NCBI RefSeq assembly: GCF_001758785.1
Contig: NZ_LROM01000081.1
Span: forward strand, 19,563-83,562
Direction: 5' to 3'
DNA: 64,000 bases
From: Duganella phyllosphaerae
GTDB taxonomy: Bacteria; Pseudomonadota; Gammaproteobacteria; Burkholderiales; Burkholderiaceae_D
A model generated the notes under the pieces. The model was not told where the DNA came from and ran no database searches. It worked only from the letters and a program-made list of their open reading frames with translations. The position numbers and the translations under genes were made by a program. Positions 53,568 to 63,191 of the stretch are shown piece after piece (position 1 is the first letter of the stretch; every line of letters starts with the position of its first letter).

Positions 53568-56501
53568 ATGCAGTATCAATCCACCCCACCACTGCGTCGG
53601 GCGACGATGGCAGTTTGCATTTCTGTAGCACTGCTTCAAATGAGCGGCCAGGCCTACGCCCAGACCGTTCCAGCCGAAGCCCCGGCGGCGCAGGTACAAG
53701 CGGTCGTCGTGACCGGCTCGCTGATCCGCCGCGTTGCGGACGAAGGCGCCACCCCTTTGACCACCATCAAGTCGGCCGAAATGGAAGCACGCGGCCACAC
53801 CGAATTGAAAGACCTGGTCCTCGAACAGCCGCAGTCGCTGTCGCTGGGCACCAACACCGGCGCGGCCGGCCCGGTCACCAACCTGCGCGGCCTGGGCCCG
53901 ATGCGTACCCTGACCCTGCTCAACGGCCGCCGCCTGGCCAATGAACCGCTGCAGGACCAGTACGTCTCGGTCAACGTGATTCCGCGCATGGCGCTCGATC
54001 GCGTGGAAACCCTGTCCGGCGGCGCCGCGTCGATCTATGGCGCCGACGCCATCGGCGGCGTGCAGAATTTCTGGACCAAGCGCGGCTACAAAGGCCTGGC
54101 GCTCAAGGGCGAATTCGCCGCACCGCAAATGCACGGCGGCGGCACCACCAAGTCGTTCGGCGCCATCGGCGGCTTCGGCGACTTGGGCCAGGATGGTTTC
54201 AATGCCTACTTCGCCATCGACCACCAGGAAAAATCGGCGCTGATGCAGGGCGACCGTCCCGAGCAGCACGATCCGGAAATCCTGCGGTCGCTGGGCCTGG
54301 GCATCCAGCCGGAAGGCCGCAACGCCAATCCGCTGGCCAACTTCGGCTTCACCCGCGCTGCCAACTCGAACTACAACCCCGCGTATGCCTCGGGCTGTAA
54401 CTCGCCTGCCTCGCTGCCAACGCTGGGCAACCTCAGCACCGCCGCAGCGCCGACCTACGCGCCTGGCTGCTACCGCAATCCGCTGTACTTCAACGCGGTC
54501 ACCGACGGCAGCAAGATCACCACCATGTCCGGTCGCCTGAGCTTCAACCTGTCCGGCGGCCACAAGATCGACATGGACGTGCTGAACTCCGAGTTCACCG
54601 TGCAGAAGTTCCGCGGAATGCAGGTTCCGGGTTCAACCAATCCGTTCACCACGTATTCGATGCCATCGACCAGCCGTTTCTATCCTGGCCGCGGCATCAC
54701 GCCGAACGTTCCGGTAGTACTGAATGCAGCGGGCAGCAACAACGGCGCCACCGGCACCCCGACCATGTATATCGACCAGTCCAAAACGCCGGGCACCGTC
54801 GCCAACCTGAACATGGCCAACCGTCCGATCTACTTCCAGTGGGGTCCGGCGGAACTCGGTTCGGCCTACCGCAACGACAAGCAGACCAACAAGCGGCTGG
54901 TGCTCACGGCCGAAGGCGAAGTGCTGGGCTGGGACTACCGCGCCGGCGCCAACTACGGCGTGGCCGAGCGTAACACCATGGCCGGTGACGGCTACGTCCT
55001 GTATTCGAAGGTACAGGACGGCATCAACCGTGGCATCATCAATCCGTTCGGCGCCCAGGATGCAGCCGGCGCCGCTTACCTGCAAAGTACCGTCGCCAAG
55101 GACTACACGTACCGCCTGAACAAGGCCTACAACAAGAGCATCGACCTGACCCTGTCCAAGGGCCTGTACAAGCTCGGTGGCGGCGACCTGACGCTGGCCG
55201 TCTCCGGCGAACTGCGCGAAGACAGCGCCCGCACGTTCAATGCGCCGCTCGACTACGTGTCCCGCCGCGCCGATGGCACCTACAACCTCGACGCCGCCGG
55301 TAACGTGCTGCAGCAAGACCTGGTTGGCGAAGTGCCGCAAGGCGTGGCCAAAAAGCTCAAGCGCAAGATCTCCTCGATCCTGGCCGAAGTCGATGCGCCA
55401 CTGACCGACACCTTCCTGCTGAACGCCGCCGTCCGTGCCGACAAGTACGACGACCTCGATACGACCACCATCAATCCGAAGCTGGCCGCACGCTGGCAGC
55501 CATACCAGCCGCTGGTGCTGCGTGGTTCGGTGTCGACCGGTTTCCGGGCGCCGTCGATCATGGACATCCAGAACCCGACCGCCGAAGTGCGCACCCAGCA
55601 GATGGACGATCCGGTCCTGTGCCCGAGCGCGCAGCCGACCGTTGCGGGCACCGGCACGCCGGTAGCAGGCCGTTCCGCCGACCAGGTGTGTAACGTGCTG
55701 ACCAGCTACTGGACCAAGTCGCCGAACAACAGCTTCCTGAAACCGGAAAAATCGCGTGGGTTCTCGTACGGCTTCGCGCTGGAACCGATCAAGAACCTGT
55801 CGATCACCGTCGATTACTGGGGCCTGAAAATGCGTGACGTGCTGGGCGCCGTGTCGATCGCCGAAATCCAGCAAAATCCGGGCAAGTACCAGGACCAGAT
55901 CCTGCGCGGTCCCGATGGCCTGATCGATCACATCGTCGCCAGCCAGGCCAACCGTGGCATGGCCCGCATTCGCGGCGCCGACATTTCGGCCAATTACCGG
56001 TTCCCGAAAACGGCCGCCGGCACGTTCGACGCCAAGCTCGATGGCACCTGGTACCAGAAGAACGAATTCCAGGGCGAGAAAGACGGCGTCTGGCTGCAGA
56101 ACGTCGGCGTGATCACCAACGACGGCCGTTACGGCAGCGCTGGTCCGAACGCCGGCCTGGCCGGTCTGCCACAGATCAATCCACGCTGGAAGCACACGGC
56201 GTCGATCGGCTGGGGTTATGGCGACTTCCGCACCACGCTGTCGCACCGCTATAACACCAGCGTGCGCGACCTGACGCCGCGTCTTGGTTCGACCCTGACC
56301 AAGGTCGATGCTTATAGCCAGTTCAATATGAACGTGCGTTACACCGGCATTGCCAACGCTACCATCACCCTCGGTGTGAACAACATCACCAAGGAATTCC
56401 CGCCACTGACCTCCAATAGCACCTATAGCGGCGGTTACGTGACGAGTATGGCCGACATGTTGGGCCGTGTTTACCGCATGTCGGTGGAATACAAGTTCTA
56501 A
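53568..56501 (+). CDS. TonB-dependent receptor of pectin locus
   Basis: 977 residues. Signal peptide (AVCISVALLQMSGQAYA), TonB-box-like VQAVVVTGSLIRR, plug (about 45-165: GPVTNLRGLGPMRTLTLLNGRRLANEP, LDRVETLSGGAASIYGADAIGGV) and a long barrel ending in RVYRMSVEYKF with the terminal aromatic residue. Its place before GH28, DUF5060 and PL10 genes points to uptake of oligogalacturonides or related oligomers. A GGAGGAG ribosome site precedes the ATG; palindromic operators lie just upstream. It is only distantly similar to the receptor at 17 kb. Confidence 0.94.
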   Translation: MQYQSTPPLRRATMAVCISVALLQMSGQAYAQTVPAEAPAAQVQAVVVTGSLIRRVADEGATPLTTIKSAEMEARGHTELKDLVLEQPQSLSLGTNTGAAGPVTNLRGLGPMRTLTLLNGRRLANEPLQDQYVSVNVIPRMALDRVETLSGGAASIYGADAIGGVQNFWTKRGYKGLALKGEFAAPQMHGGGTTKSFGAIGGFGDLGQDGFNAYFAIDHQEKSALMQGDRPEQHDPEILRSLGLGIQPEGRNANPLANFGFTRAANSNYNPAYASGCNSPASLPTLGNLSTAAAPTYAPGCYRNPLYFNAVTDGSKITTMSGRLSFNLSGGHKIDMDVLNSEFTVQKFRGMQVPGSTNPFTTYSMPSTSRFYPGRGITPNVPVVLNAAGSNNGATGTPTMYIDQSKTPGTVANLNMANRPIYFQWGPAELGSAYRNDKQTNKRLVLTAEGEVLGWDYRAGANYGVAERNTMAGDGYVLYSKVQDGINRGIINPFGAQDAAGAAYLQSTVAKDYTYRLNKAYNKSIDLTLSKGLYKLGGGDLTLAVSGELREDSARTFNAPLDYVSRRADGTYNLDAAGNVLQQDLVGEVPQGVAKKLKRKISSILAEVDAPLTDTFLLNAAVRADKYDDLDTTTINPKLAARWQPYQPLVLRGSVSTGFRAPSIMDIQNPTAEVRTQQMDDPVLCPSAQPTVAGTGTPVAGRSADQVCNVLTSYWTKSPNNSFLKPEKSRGFSYGFALEPIKNLSITVDYWGLKMRDVLGAVSIAEIQQNPGKYQDQILRGPDGLIDHIVASQANRGMARIRGADISANYRFPKTAAGTFDAKLDGTWYQKNEFQGEKDGVWLQNVGVITNDGRYGSAGPNAGLAGLPQINPRWKHTASIGWGYGDFRTTLSHRYNTSVRDLTPRLGSTLTKVDAYSQFNMNVRYTGIANATITLGVNNITKEFPPLTSNSTYSGGYVTSMADMLGRVYRMSVEYKF

Positions 56502-56506
56502 GCATC

Positions 56507-58336
56507 ATGAATCAACCGTCTCCATACCAGGGACGGCGCCGTTTGCTGAAAGGGGCGGCCGCCATGGCCGCCGCTTCGGTGGCGGGCGCGCCGTCAGCCG
56601 CCAGGTCGGCCCCCGCGGATCCCTGGGCTTATGCCCAGGGCATCATCGATCAATTTTCCAGGCCGCTCGATTTTTCGCAGCGCGAAGTTTCCATCACCAG
56701 TCACGGCGCCAAGCCGTGCCAGCTGCATGCGGTCGATGGCTTTCCCACCATCGACGCCAAAGGCAAAGTCCTCACCCCCGTACCAGGTTCCCACGACTGC
56801 TACCCAGCGCTGCGTGCTGCCATTGCGGCCGTGCACCGGGCCGGCGGCGGCACCGTGCTGGTACCTGCCGGCGACTGGTACTGCAAGGGCCCGATCGTGC
56901 TGCTGTCGAACGTGTGCGTGCACCTGGCGGCCAGGGCGCGGGTGCGTTTTTCCGCCGATCCGCGCGACTACGCACGCGATGGCGACTACGACTGCGGCGC
57001 CAATGGTAAATTGGTGCTGTCGCGCTGGCAGGGCAACGACTGCCTCAATTTCTCGCCGCTCGTGTACGCGCGCGGCCAACGCAATATCGCCATTACCGGC
57101 GCCGACTGGACCAGCGAACTCGATGGCCAGGCCGGCGTGCCGTTCGAAGACGGCAGCGGCAACGGCTGGTGGGGCATGAACCCCAAAGGTGCGCGGCAAG
57201 GTCCGAACCCCGACGCCATGCACCAGGGCCGCAACAACCCGCTCAATCCCGAATCGCTGGCGAAGCTGGCGCCGAAGCTGGACGCCGCCGTGCTGGCGCG
57301 CATCCAGGGCGATGCGCCCGACTGGCGCAGCGACGAAAAATTCCTGCCTGCGCTGTCCGAAGCCGGCGTGCCGGTCGAACGACGCATCTTCGGCCTCGGT
57401 CACTACCTGCGCCCGTGCATGGTCGAATTCATCGACTGCGACAATGTGCTGATGCAGGGCTACCAGGTGATCAACACGCCATTCTGGATCCACCACCCGG
57501 TTGACTGCCGCCGCGTGCATTTCTCCAAAGTGCGCATGGAGAGCATCGGCCCGAACTCCGATGGCTTCGACCCGGAATCGTGCGACACCGTGCTGGTGGA
57601 CGGCTGCTGGTTCAATACCGGCGACGACTGCATTGCCATCAAGGCGGGCAAGAACCTCGACACCAATTACGGGCCTACCCGCAATGTCGTGATCCAGAAC
57701 TCGGTGATGAACAGTGGCCACGGCGCCGTCACCCTGGGCAGCGAAATGTCGGCCGGGATCGAGCACGTGTACGCCCAGCACCTGGACGTGCGCAACCAGC
57801 ACTGGCAGACCGACCCGCTCAACACCGTGGTGCGCTTGAAAACCAATATGAACCGCGGCGGCTTCCTGCGCCATTTCTACGTTCGGGACGTCAAGCTGCC
57901 CAATGGTGTGCGCCTCAAACCCGGCTTCTACAAGCCGATTGCCGGCGGCCCGGTCAAGGCGGGCACCGTGCCTACCGGTGGCGGCGCCGTGATCACCTTC
58001 GATTGCGACTACGCACCGGCATTCGACCTGATCCGCAGCCGGCCACCGGAAGTCTCGCACGTGCACATCTCGGAAATCCGGGTGACCAACGTCAAAACCG
58101 CCGAAGGCGCGTTTGGCTGCTACCAGGCCTTCGTGGTGCTGGGTCCCGTGGGGCACAGCTACAACGGCCCGGACAGCAAGCAGATCCTGCCGGTCACCGA
58201 CGTGACCATCAGCGATTGCGACTTCGGCACGCCGGTCAATGCGGCGCAGCCGTGGTTCATCCATAACGCCAAAAATATCGCGCTGCGCAACGTGGTCATC
58301 GGCGACAAGCGTTACGACGAAAACCTGTCGGGGTAG
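56507..58336 (+). CDS. Glycoside hydrolase family 28 (polygalacturonase-like)
   Basis: 609 residues. Twin-arginine signal (GRRRLLKGAAAMAAASVAGAP) suggests Tat export. A right-handed beta-helix with the GH28 active-site set: NSDGFD (350-355), GDD (372-374; D373 and D374) and H405 in SGHGAVTLGSE, plus RLKTN. It would hydrolyse alpha-1,4-galacturonosyl linkages, probably releasing monomers or acting on rhamnogalacturonan. It is longer than typical (about 450) because of an N-terminal extension and an insert around 200-300. It starts 5 bases after the receptor and is 2 bases before the DUF5060 gene. Confidence 0.92.
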   Translation: MNQPSPYQGRRRLLKGAAAMAAASVAGAPSAARSAPADPWAYAQGIIDQFSRPLDFSQREVSITSHGAKPCQLHAVDGFPTIDAKGKVLTPVPGSHDCYPALRAAIAAVHRAGGGTVLVPAGDWYCKGPIVLLSNVCVHLAARARVRFSADPRDYARDGDYDCGANGKLVLSRWQGNDCLNFSPLVYARGQRNIAITGADWTSELDGQAGVPFEDGSGNGWWGMNPKGARQGPNPDAMHQGRNNPLNPESLAKLAPKLDAAVLARIQGDAPDWRSDEKFLPALSEAGVPVERRIFGLGHYLRPCMVEFIDCDNVLMQGYQVINTPFWIHHPVDCRRVHFSKVRMESIGPNSDGFDPESCDTVLVDGCWFNTGDDCIAIKAGKNLDTNYGPTRNVVIQNSVMNSGHGAVTLGSEMSAGIEHVYAQHLDVRNQHWQTDPLNTVVRLKTNMNRGGFLRHFYVRDVKLPNGVRLKPGFYKPIAGGPVKAGTVPTGGGAVITFDCDYAPAFDLIRSRPPEVSHVHISEIRVTNVKTAEGAFGCYQAFVVLGPVGHSYNGPDSKQILPVTDVTISDCDFGTPVNAAQPWFIHNAKNIALRNVVIGDKRYDENLSG

Positions 58337-58338
58337 GC

Positions 58339-59949
58339 ATGAAGCGACGTGTTTGCATGATGTTCTTGGCGGCGCTGGCCGCCGGTGCTATCGCCGCGCC
58401 AGCAGCGGACAACCAATATGGCGTGGCGCCGGCTGCCGGGCCGGTGGAGCGCTGGGGGACGCTCGAACTGTCCTTCACCGGACCCGCCACCGGCAATCCT
58501 TTCACGGACGTGGAACTGTCGGCCGTATTCCGCCAGGACGGGCGCGAACTGCTGGTGCCGGGCTTTTACGACGGGGACGGCGTCTATAAAATCCGCTTCA
58601 TGCCCGACACGGTGGGCGCCTGGCGCTACGCTACCCGCTCCAACGCGCCCGCACTGCACGGCAAGCGCGGCGAGTTCACGGCGGTGCAACCGGCGCCGGG
58701 CAACCACGGCCCGGTCACGGTGCGCAACACCTTCCACTTCGGCTACGCCGACGGTACGCCGTTCTGGCAGGTGGGCACCACCAGCTATGCCTGGACCCAC
58801 CAAAGCCCGGCATTGCAGGAACAAACCCTGAAAACCCTGGCCGGGGCGCCATTCAACAAGATCCGCATGGCGATCTTCCCCAACAATGACGACCAGGTGG
58901 CGGGCCAGCATTTTCCATTCGCCGGCAAACCGCCGCACGGTTGGGACTTTGGCCGTTTCGATCCGGTCTTCTTCCGCAACCTCGATCAGCGCGTGGCGCA
59001 GTTGCGCGCGCTCGGCATCGAGGCGGACCTGATCCTGTTCCACCCTTATGACAAGGGCCGCTGGGGTTTCGACCGCATGCCGGCCGCGGTCGACGACCGC
59101 TATTTGCGCTACGTGGTGGCGCGCCTGTCCGCGTACCGCAACGTCTGGTGGTCAATGGCCAACGAGTACGATTTCCTCACCGAGAAGAAGACCGACGACT
59201 GGGACCGCTACTTCCGCATCGTGCAGGCGGCCGATCCGTACAATCACCTGCGCTCGATCCATAACGCGTTCCGCTTCTACGACCACAACAAGCCGTGGGT
59301 CACGCACGTGAGCATCCAGCACGGCGCCGCCACCGAAGACCCGGAGCGCGCAGTGCTGCTGCGCGACGTGTATAACAAGCCGGTGGTGTTCGACGAAGTG
59401 AAATACGAAGGCAACTGGACCAAGCGCTGGGGCCAGCTCACGCCCGAAGAAATGGTGCTGCGCTTCTGGAATGGCGCGGTCGCCGGCACCTACGTGGGCC
59501 ACAGCGAGATCTATACCGACACCAGCGGCAAGGGCGAAATCTGGCTGGGGAAGGGCGGCGTGCTGCGCGGCCAGAGCGCGCCCCGGCTGGCGTTCTTCCG
59601 CAAGATCCTGGCCGCCAGCCCGGCCGAGGGCCTGGAGCCGATCGACAAGTGGCAGGATTATCCGTTCGCCGGCAAGCATGGCGAGTATTATCTCGGGTAC
59701 TTCAACCACGCGCAGCCGACCAGCTGGCCGTTTGCACTGTTCAAGACCGGTTTGAAGGATGGCATGCGCTTCAGGGTGGAAGTGATCGATACCTGGAACA
59801 TGACGGTGACGCCAGTGGCTGGCGTGTTCGAGATTAAAAAACGCGACGACTACACGTTCGCCGACAGGGATGGCCGCAGCGTTGCGCTGCCGGGCCGTCC
59901 GTACATGGCGCTGCGCATCGTGCGCGTCCCTGAGGAGTCTGATAAATGA
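58339..59949 (+). CDS. DUF5060/DUF4038/DUF5605 putative glycoside hydrolase
   Basis: 536 residues with a signal peptide. An N-terminal DUF5060 beta-sandwich (about 30-115: VERWGTLELSFTGPATGNPFTDVELSA), a TIM-barrel of the DUF4038 type (about 120-430) with likely acid/base E276 in WWSMANEYDF and a nucleophile candidate E353 in VVFDEVKYEG, then a DUF5605-like C-terminal beta domain. DUF4038 barrels include the GH140 apiosidases, so a role on pectin side chains fits, but the real substrate is unknown. Operon position between GH28 and the PL10 lyase supports periplasmic pectin processing. It overlaps the lyase by 4 bases. Confidence 0.85.
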   Translation: MKRRVCMMFLAALAAGAIAAPAADNQYGVAPAAGPVERWGTLELSFTGPATGNPFTDVELSAVFRQDGRELLVPGFYDGDGVYKIRFMPDTVGAWRYATRSNAPALHGKRGEFTAVQPAPGNHGPVTVRNTFHFGYADGTPFWQVGTTSYAWTHQSPALQEQTLKTLAGAPFNKIRMAIFPNNDDQVAGQHFPFAGKPPHGWDFGRFDPVFFRNLDQRVAQLRALGIEADLILFHPYDKGRWGFDRMPAAVDDRYLRYVVARLSAYRNVWWSMANEYDFLTEKKTDDWDRYFRIVQAADPYNHLRSIHNAFRFYDHNKPWVTHVSIQHGAATEDPERAVLLRDVYNKPVVFDEVKYEGNWTKRWGQLTPEEMVLRFWNGAVAGTYVGHSEIYTDTSGKGEIWLGKGGVLRGQSAPRLAFFRKILAASPAEGLEPIDKWQDYPFAGKHGEYYLGYFNHAQPTSWPFALFKTGLKDGMRFRVEVIDTWNMTVTPVAGVFEIKKRDDYTFADRDGRSVALPGRPYMALRIVRVPEESDK

Positions 59950-61208
59950 AACGACAGATGCTGGCTGCGGCCATTGCTATTGTGCTGGCCACCGGCACGG
60001 TTCACGCCGAAGTGATCGGCAAGATGGAAACCCCGCAGGCGCTGACCGAATCGCGCCTGACGGCGCTCCCGCCCGACCAGCGCGCGGTGTGGCAGGGGTA
60101 TCTCGATCGGTCGCGCGGCCTGATGGCGGCCGACAAGGCGGCGCTGGCGGCCGAACGCGTGGATTCGGCCGCCGTGCCGGCTGCCGAGCCAAAACCTGGC
60201 AACGGCATGCCGCTCAAGAATCCGGCCCCCTGGTACGGCTCCGCCGACGCGCTGCGCGTGGCCGACAACATTGTCAGCTACCAGACCCCGGCCGGCGGCT
60301 GGGGCAAGAACGTCAACCGCAGCGGTCCGCCGCGCCAGAAAGGCGAAGCGTACGTGCACGGCGACGCCGGCAAGCCGGAGGGGTGGTCGTACGTCGGCAC
60401 CATTGACAATGACGCCACCATCACGGAACTGCGTTTCCTGGCGCGGGTGATCACCGCCGGCCATGGCGCGCGCAAGGCCGAGTACAAGGCCGCCTTCGCG
60501 CGCGGCATGGAATACCTGTTCACGTCGCAGTATCCCAATGGCGGCTTCCCGCAGGTATATCCGCTGGCAGGCGGCTACCACGACGCCATCACCTACAACG
60601 ACAATGCGCTGGCCAATGTCACCGACCTGCTCGAAGACGTGGCGCTGCGCCAGGGCGACTACGGTTTCGTGGCGCCGGAACTGGCCGCGCGCGCCGCGCA
60701 GGCGCGCGACCAGGCCGAGCGCGTGATCGTCGCCAGCCAGATCAAGGCGGGGGGCGTACTGACCGCCTGGTGCCAGCAGCACGACCCCTTGACACTGGCC
60801 CCGGTCGGCGCGCGCAACTTCGAGCCGATCGCGCTCACCAGCGTGGAGAGCGCACGCCTGCTCAATGTGCTGATGCGCGATCCGGCGCCCAATGGCGCCA
60901 TCGTCACGGCGGTGGACGCCGGCGCGGCCTGGCTCAAGCGCGTGGCCATCCATGACCAGGAATGGACGCGGACAAAAGAAGGCGCCAGCCTGGCACCGAA
61001 AGCGGGCGCCGGCCCCCTGTGGGCGCGGTTCTACGACGTCGCCACCATGCGCCCGATTTTTGGTGACCGCGACCGCACCATCCACACCGACGTCAACGAA
61101 CTCTCGCCCGAGCGCCGCGCCGGCTACGCGTGGTACGTGAACAATCCGGCATCGACGCTGGACAAGTATGCCAAGTGGACGGGCAAGGTTTCGACGGCAG
61201 TCAAGTAA
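59946..61208 (+). CDS. pelA: Pectate lyase, PL10 family
   Basis: 420 residues with a signal peptide (MLAAAIAIVLATGTVHA). An alpha/alpha-toroid catalytic domain of the PL10 (TIGR02474) type: SYQTPAGGWGKNVNRS, TIDNDATITELRFLARV, YPNGGFPQVYPLAGGYHDAITYNDNA, WCQQHDPLTL, YDVATMRPIFGDRD and the C-terminal RRAGYAWYVNNP. It cleaves polygalacturonate by beta-elimination with Ca2+. The start ATGA overlaps the DUF5060 stop; GAGGAG is upstream. Last gene of the receptor-GH28-DUF5060-PL10 operon. Confidence 0.95.
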   Translation: MKRQMLAAAIAIVLATGTVHAEVIGKMETPQALTESRLTALPPDQRAVWQGYLDRSRGLMAADKAALAAERVDSAAVPAAEPKPGNGMPLKNPAPWYGSADALRVADNIVSYQTPAGGWGKNVNRSGPPRQKGEAYVHGDAGKPEGWSYVGTIDNDATITELRFLARVITAGHGARKAEYKAAFARGMEYLFTSQYPNGGFPQVYPLAGGYHDAITYNDNALANVTDLLEDVALRQGDYGFVAPELAARAAQARDQAERVIVASQIKAGGVLTAWCQQHDPLTLAPVGARNFEPIALTSVESARLLNVLMRDPAPNGAIVTAVDAGAAWLKRVAIHDQEWTRTKEGASLAPKAGAGPLWARFYDVATMRPIFGDRDRTIHTDVNELSPERRAGYAWYVNNPASTLDKYAKWTGKVSTAVK

Positions 61209-61245
61209 CAGCAATTGATGAATTAAGCTCATAAGGGCATCAAAT

Positions 61246-61269
61246 ATTCATGCCGTTTTCCGCATGAAT
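61246..61269. promoter_or_regulatory. Inverted repeat upstream of MFS gene
   Basis: ATTCATGC (61246-61253) and GCATGAAT (61262-61269) form a perfect 8-base inverted repeat with an 8-base centre, 51 bases before the MFS start. There is no U-run after it, so it is more likely an operator than a terminator. Confidence 0.5.
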
Positions 61270-61319
61270 GAGCATTTAGCATACAGGCTCTCCGAGTTGT
61301 GCAGTCAAAGGATCCTGTT

Positions 61320-62528
61320 ATGCCCATCAAATCTCGTCGCGCCCCCGCTGGCGCATCGTCCTGGGGCGCTGTGCTGGCCATGTCGCTGGGCGCGTTCGCA
61401 CTGGTCGCTTCCGAGTTCATGCCGGTCAGCCTGCTCACGCCGATCGCCGCCGACCTGCACATCACCGAAGGCCAGGCCGGCCAGGCCATCGCCATCTCCG
61501 GCGCGTTTGCCCTGCTCACCAGCCTGTTCATCACCAGCATGGCCGGCAAGATGGACCGCAAGTTGCTGCTGCTGGGGATGTCGATGTTGATGATCATCTC
61601 CGGTACCGTGGTGGCGTTCGCCCCCAATTACCTGGTGTTCATGGTCGGCCGGGCGCTGATCGGGGTGGCCATCGGCGGCTTCTGGTCGCTGTCGGCGGCC
61701 ACGGTGATGCGGCTGGTAGCGCCGGACAAGATCGCGCGCGCGCTGGCCATCCTCAATGGCGGCAACGCGCTGGCCACGGTGATTGCGGCGCCCGCCGGCA
61801 GTTTTCTCGGTTCCCTGATCGGCTGGCGCGGCGCTTTCCTGTGCGTGATCCCGGTCGCGCTCATCGCATTCGTGTGGAAGCTGGTGACGCTGCCGCCCAT
61901 GCGCAACGATACCACCGTCAAACCGGCCAGCCTTCCCAGCCTGCTCAAGCGCCCCGAGGTGGCGCTGGGCATGCTGGCCGTGAGCCTGTTCTTCATGGGG
62001 CAGTTCGCGCTGTTTACCTACCTGCGCCCGTTCCTGGAAACCGTGACCCACGCCAGCGTCTCGGCCCTGTCGCTGCTGTTGCTGACGCTGGGCGTGGCCG
62101 GTTTTGCCGGCACTGCGCTGATCGGCGGCCTGCTGGGCAATCACCTGTACCGCACCCTGGTTGCCATTCCCCTGCTGATGGCCGCTGTGGCCCTGGCGCT
62201 GATGACCTTCGGCGCGTCGGTCGCCGCCACCGCCGTGCTGCTCGCGCTGTGGGGTTTGCTGGCCACCTCGGCGCCGGTCGGCTGGTGGACCTGGCTGGCC
62301 CGGACGTTGCCGCAAGACGCGGAAGCCGGCGGCGGCCTGATGGTGGCCGTGGTGCAGCTGGCAATCATGCTCGGCGCCATGGCGGGCGGCCTGGTGTTCG
62401 ACTCAAGCGGCTATCGCGGCACGTTCGAACTCGCTGCCGTGATCCTGGTGGTCGCGAGTGTCGCATCAGTGCTGGCGGCGCGCGCCGGCGCACAAACTTC
62501 GGTGGCGCTGGCCACTTCAATCAAATAA
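61320..62528 (+). CDS. MFS exporter, NepI-like (DHA1 family)
   Basis: 402 residues, 12 membrane helices. The order of motifs follows E. coli NepI, a purine ribonucleoside exporter: ASEFMPVSLLTPIAADLHITEGQAGQAI, GRALIGVAIGGFWSLSAATVMRL, AAPAGSFLGSLIGWRGAF, GQFALFTYLRPFLE, PVGWWTWLARTLPQ. Real substrate uncertain; it may export sugars or aldehyde/acid products given its neighbours. The ATG at 61320 has AAAGGA upstream. It lies between the pectin operon and the second pao copy, whose first gene begins 12 bases later, so the two are probably co-transcribed. Confidence 0.88.
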   Translation: MPIKSRRAPAGASSWGAVLAMSLGAFALVASEFMPVSLLTPIAADLHITEGQAGQAIAISGAFALLTSLFITSMAGKMDRKLLLLGMSMLMIISGTVVAFAPNYLVFMVGRALIGVAIGGFWSLSAATVMRLVAPDKIARALAILNGGNALATVIAAPAGSFLGSLIGWRGAFLCVIPVALIAFVWKLVTLPPMRNDTTVKPASLPSLLKRPEVALGMLAVSLFFMGQFALFTYLRPFLETVTHASVSALSLLLLTLGVAGFAGTALIGGLLGNHLYRTLVAIPLLMAAVALALMTFGASVAATAVLLALWGLLATSAPVGWWTWLARTLPQDAEAGGGLMVAVVQLAIMLGAMAGGLVFDSSGYRGTFELAAVILVVASVASVLAARAGAQTSVALATSIK

Positions 62529-62540
62529 ACAAGGATGACC

Positions 62541-63191
62541 ATGAACGACCAAGAGATCGACAACACCCGGCGCGGAATCCTGATCGGCGGCGCACTCACG
62601 GCCACTGCCGCCGCGCTGCCAGCCATGGCGGCGGGGCAGGGCGCAGCGGTTGAAAACAGCGCCACCACGCCCGCCCCGGTGCAGTCCACCGTCACCATGC
62701 GCATCAACGGCCAGCCGCACACGCTGTCGCTGGACACCCGCACTACCTTGCTCGACGCGTTGCGCGAGCACTTGCACCTGACCGGCACCAAGAAGGGCTG
62801 CGACCACGGTCAGTGCGGTGCCTGCACGGTGATCGTCGATGGCCGCCGCATCAATTCCTGCCTGTCGCTGGCGGTGATGCACGAAGGGGCGGAGGTGACC
62901 ACCATCGAAGGCCTGGGCACGCCGGAGAAGCTGCATCCGATGCAGGCCGCGTTCGTCAAGCACGACGGATTCCAGTGCGGCTACTGCACGCCCGGCCAGA
63001 TTTGCTCGGCCGTGGCGGCCATCGACGAGATCCGACGCGGCGTACCGAGCCACGTCACCGCGGACCTGACGGTGCAGCCGTTGCTGTCCTCGGATGAACT
63101 ACGTGAGCGGATGAGCGGCAATATCTGCCGCTGCGGCGCCTATTCCAACATCATCGACGCCATCACCGAGGTGGCAGGGAGCCGTTCATGA
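62541..63191 (+). CDS. paoA: Periplasmic aldehyde oxidoreductase, [2Fe-2S] subunit (copy 2)
   Basis: 216 residues. Twin-arginine signal ([20 protein letters not shown]) and both [2Fe-2S] cysteine sets (CDHGQCGAC...C; CGYC...CRC). It is nearly the same protein as the copy at 43541 from the first cluster onward but differs in the signal and linker. The ATG at 62541 is preferred over 62535 because AAGGA then stands at the right distance. It ends overlapping paoB by 4 bases and follows the MFS gene by 12 bases. Confidence 0.93.
   Translation: MNDQEIDNTRRGILIGGALTATAAALPAMAAGQGAAVENSATTPAPVQSTVTMRINGQPHTLSLDTRTTLLDALREHLHLTGTKKGCDHGQCGACTVIVDGRRINSCLSLAVMHEGAEVTTIEGLGTPEKLHPMQAAFVKHDGFQCGYCTPGQICSAVAAIDEIRRGVPSHVTADLTVQPLLSSDELRERMSGNICRCGAYSNIIDAITEVAGSRS

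Noticed and set aside
56594..58264. 556-codon minus-strand frame opposite the GH28 gene
   Set aside because: Antisense shadow created by high GC at third positions; composition is abnormal and the GH28 motifs on the plus strand are decisive.
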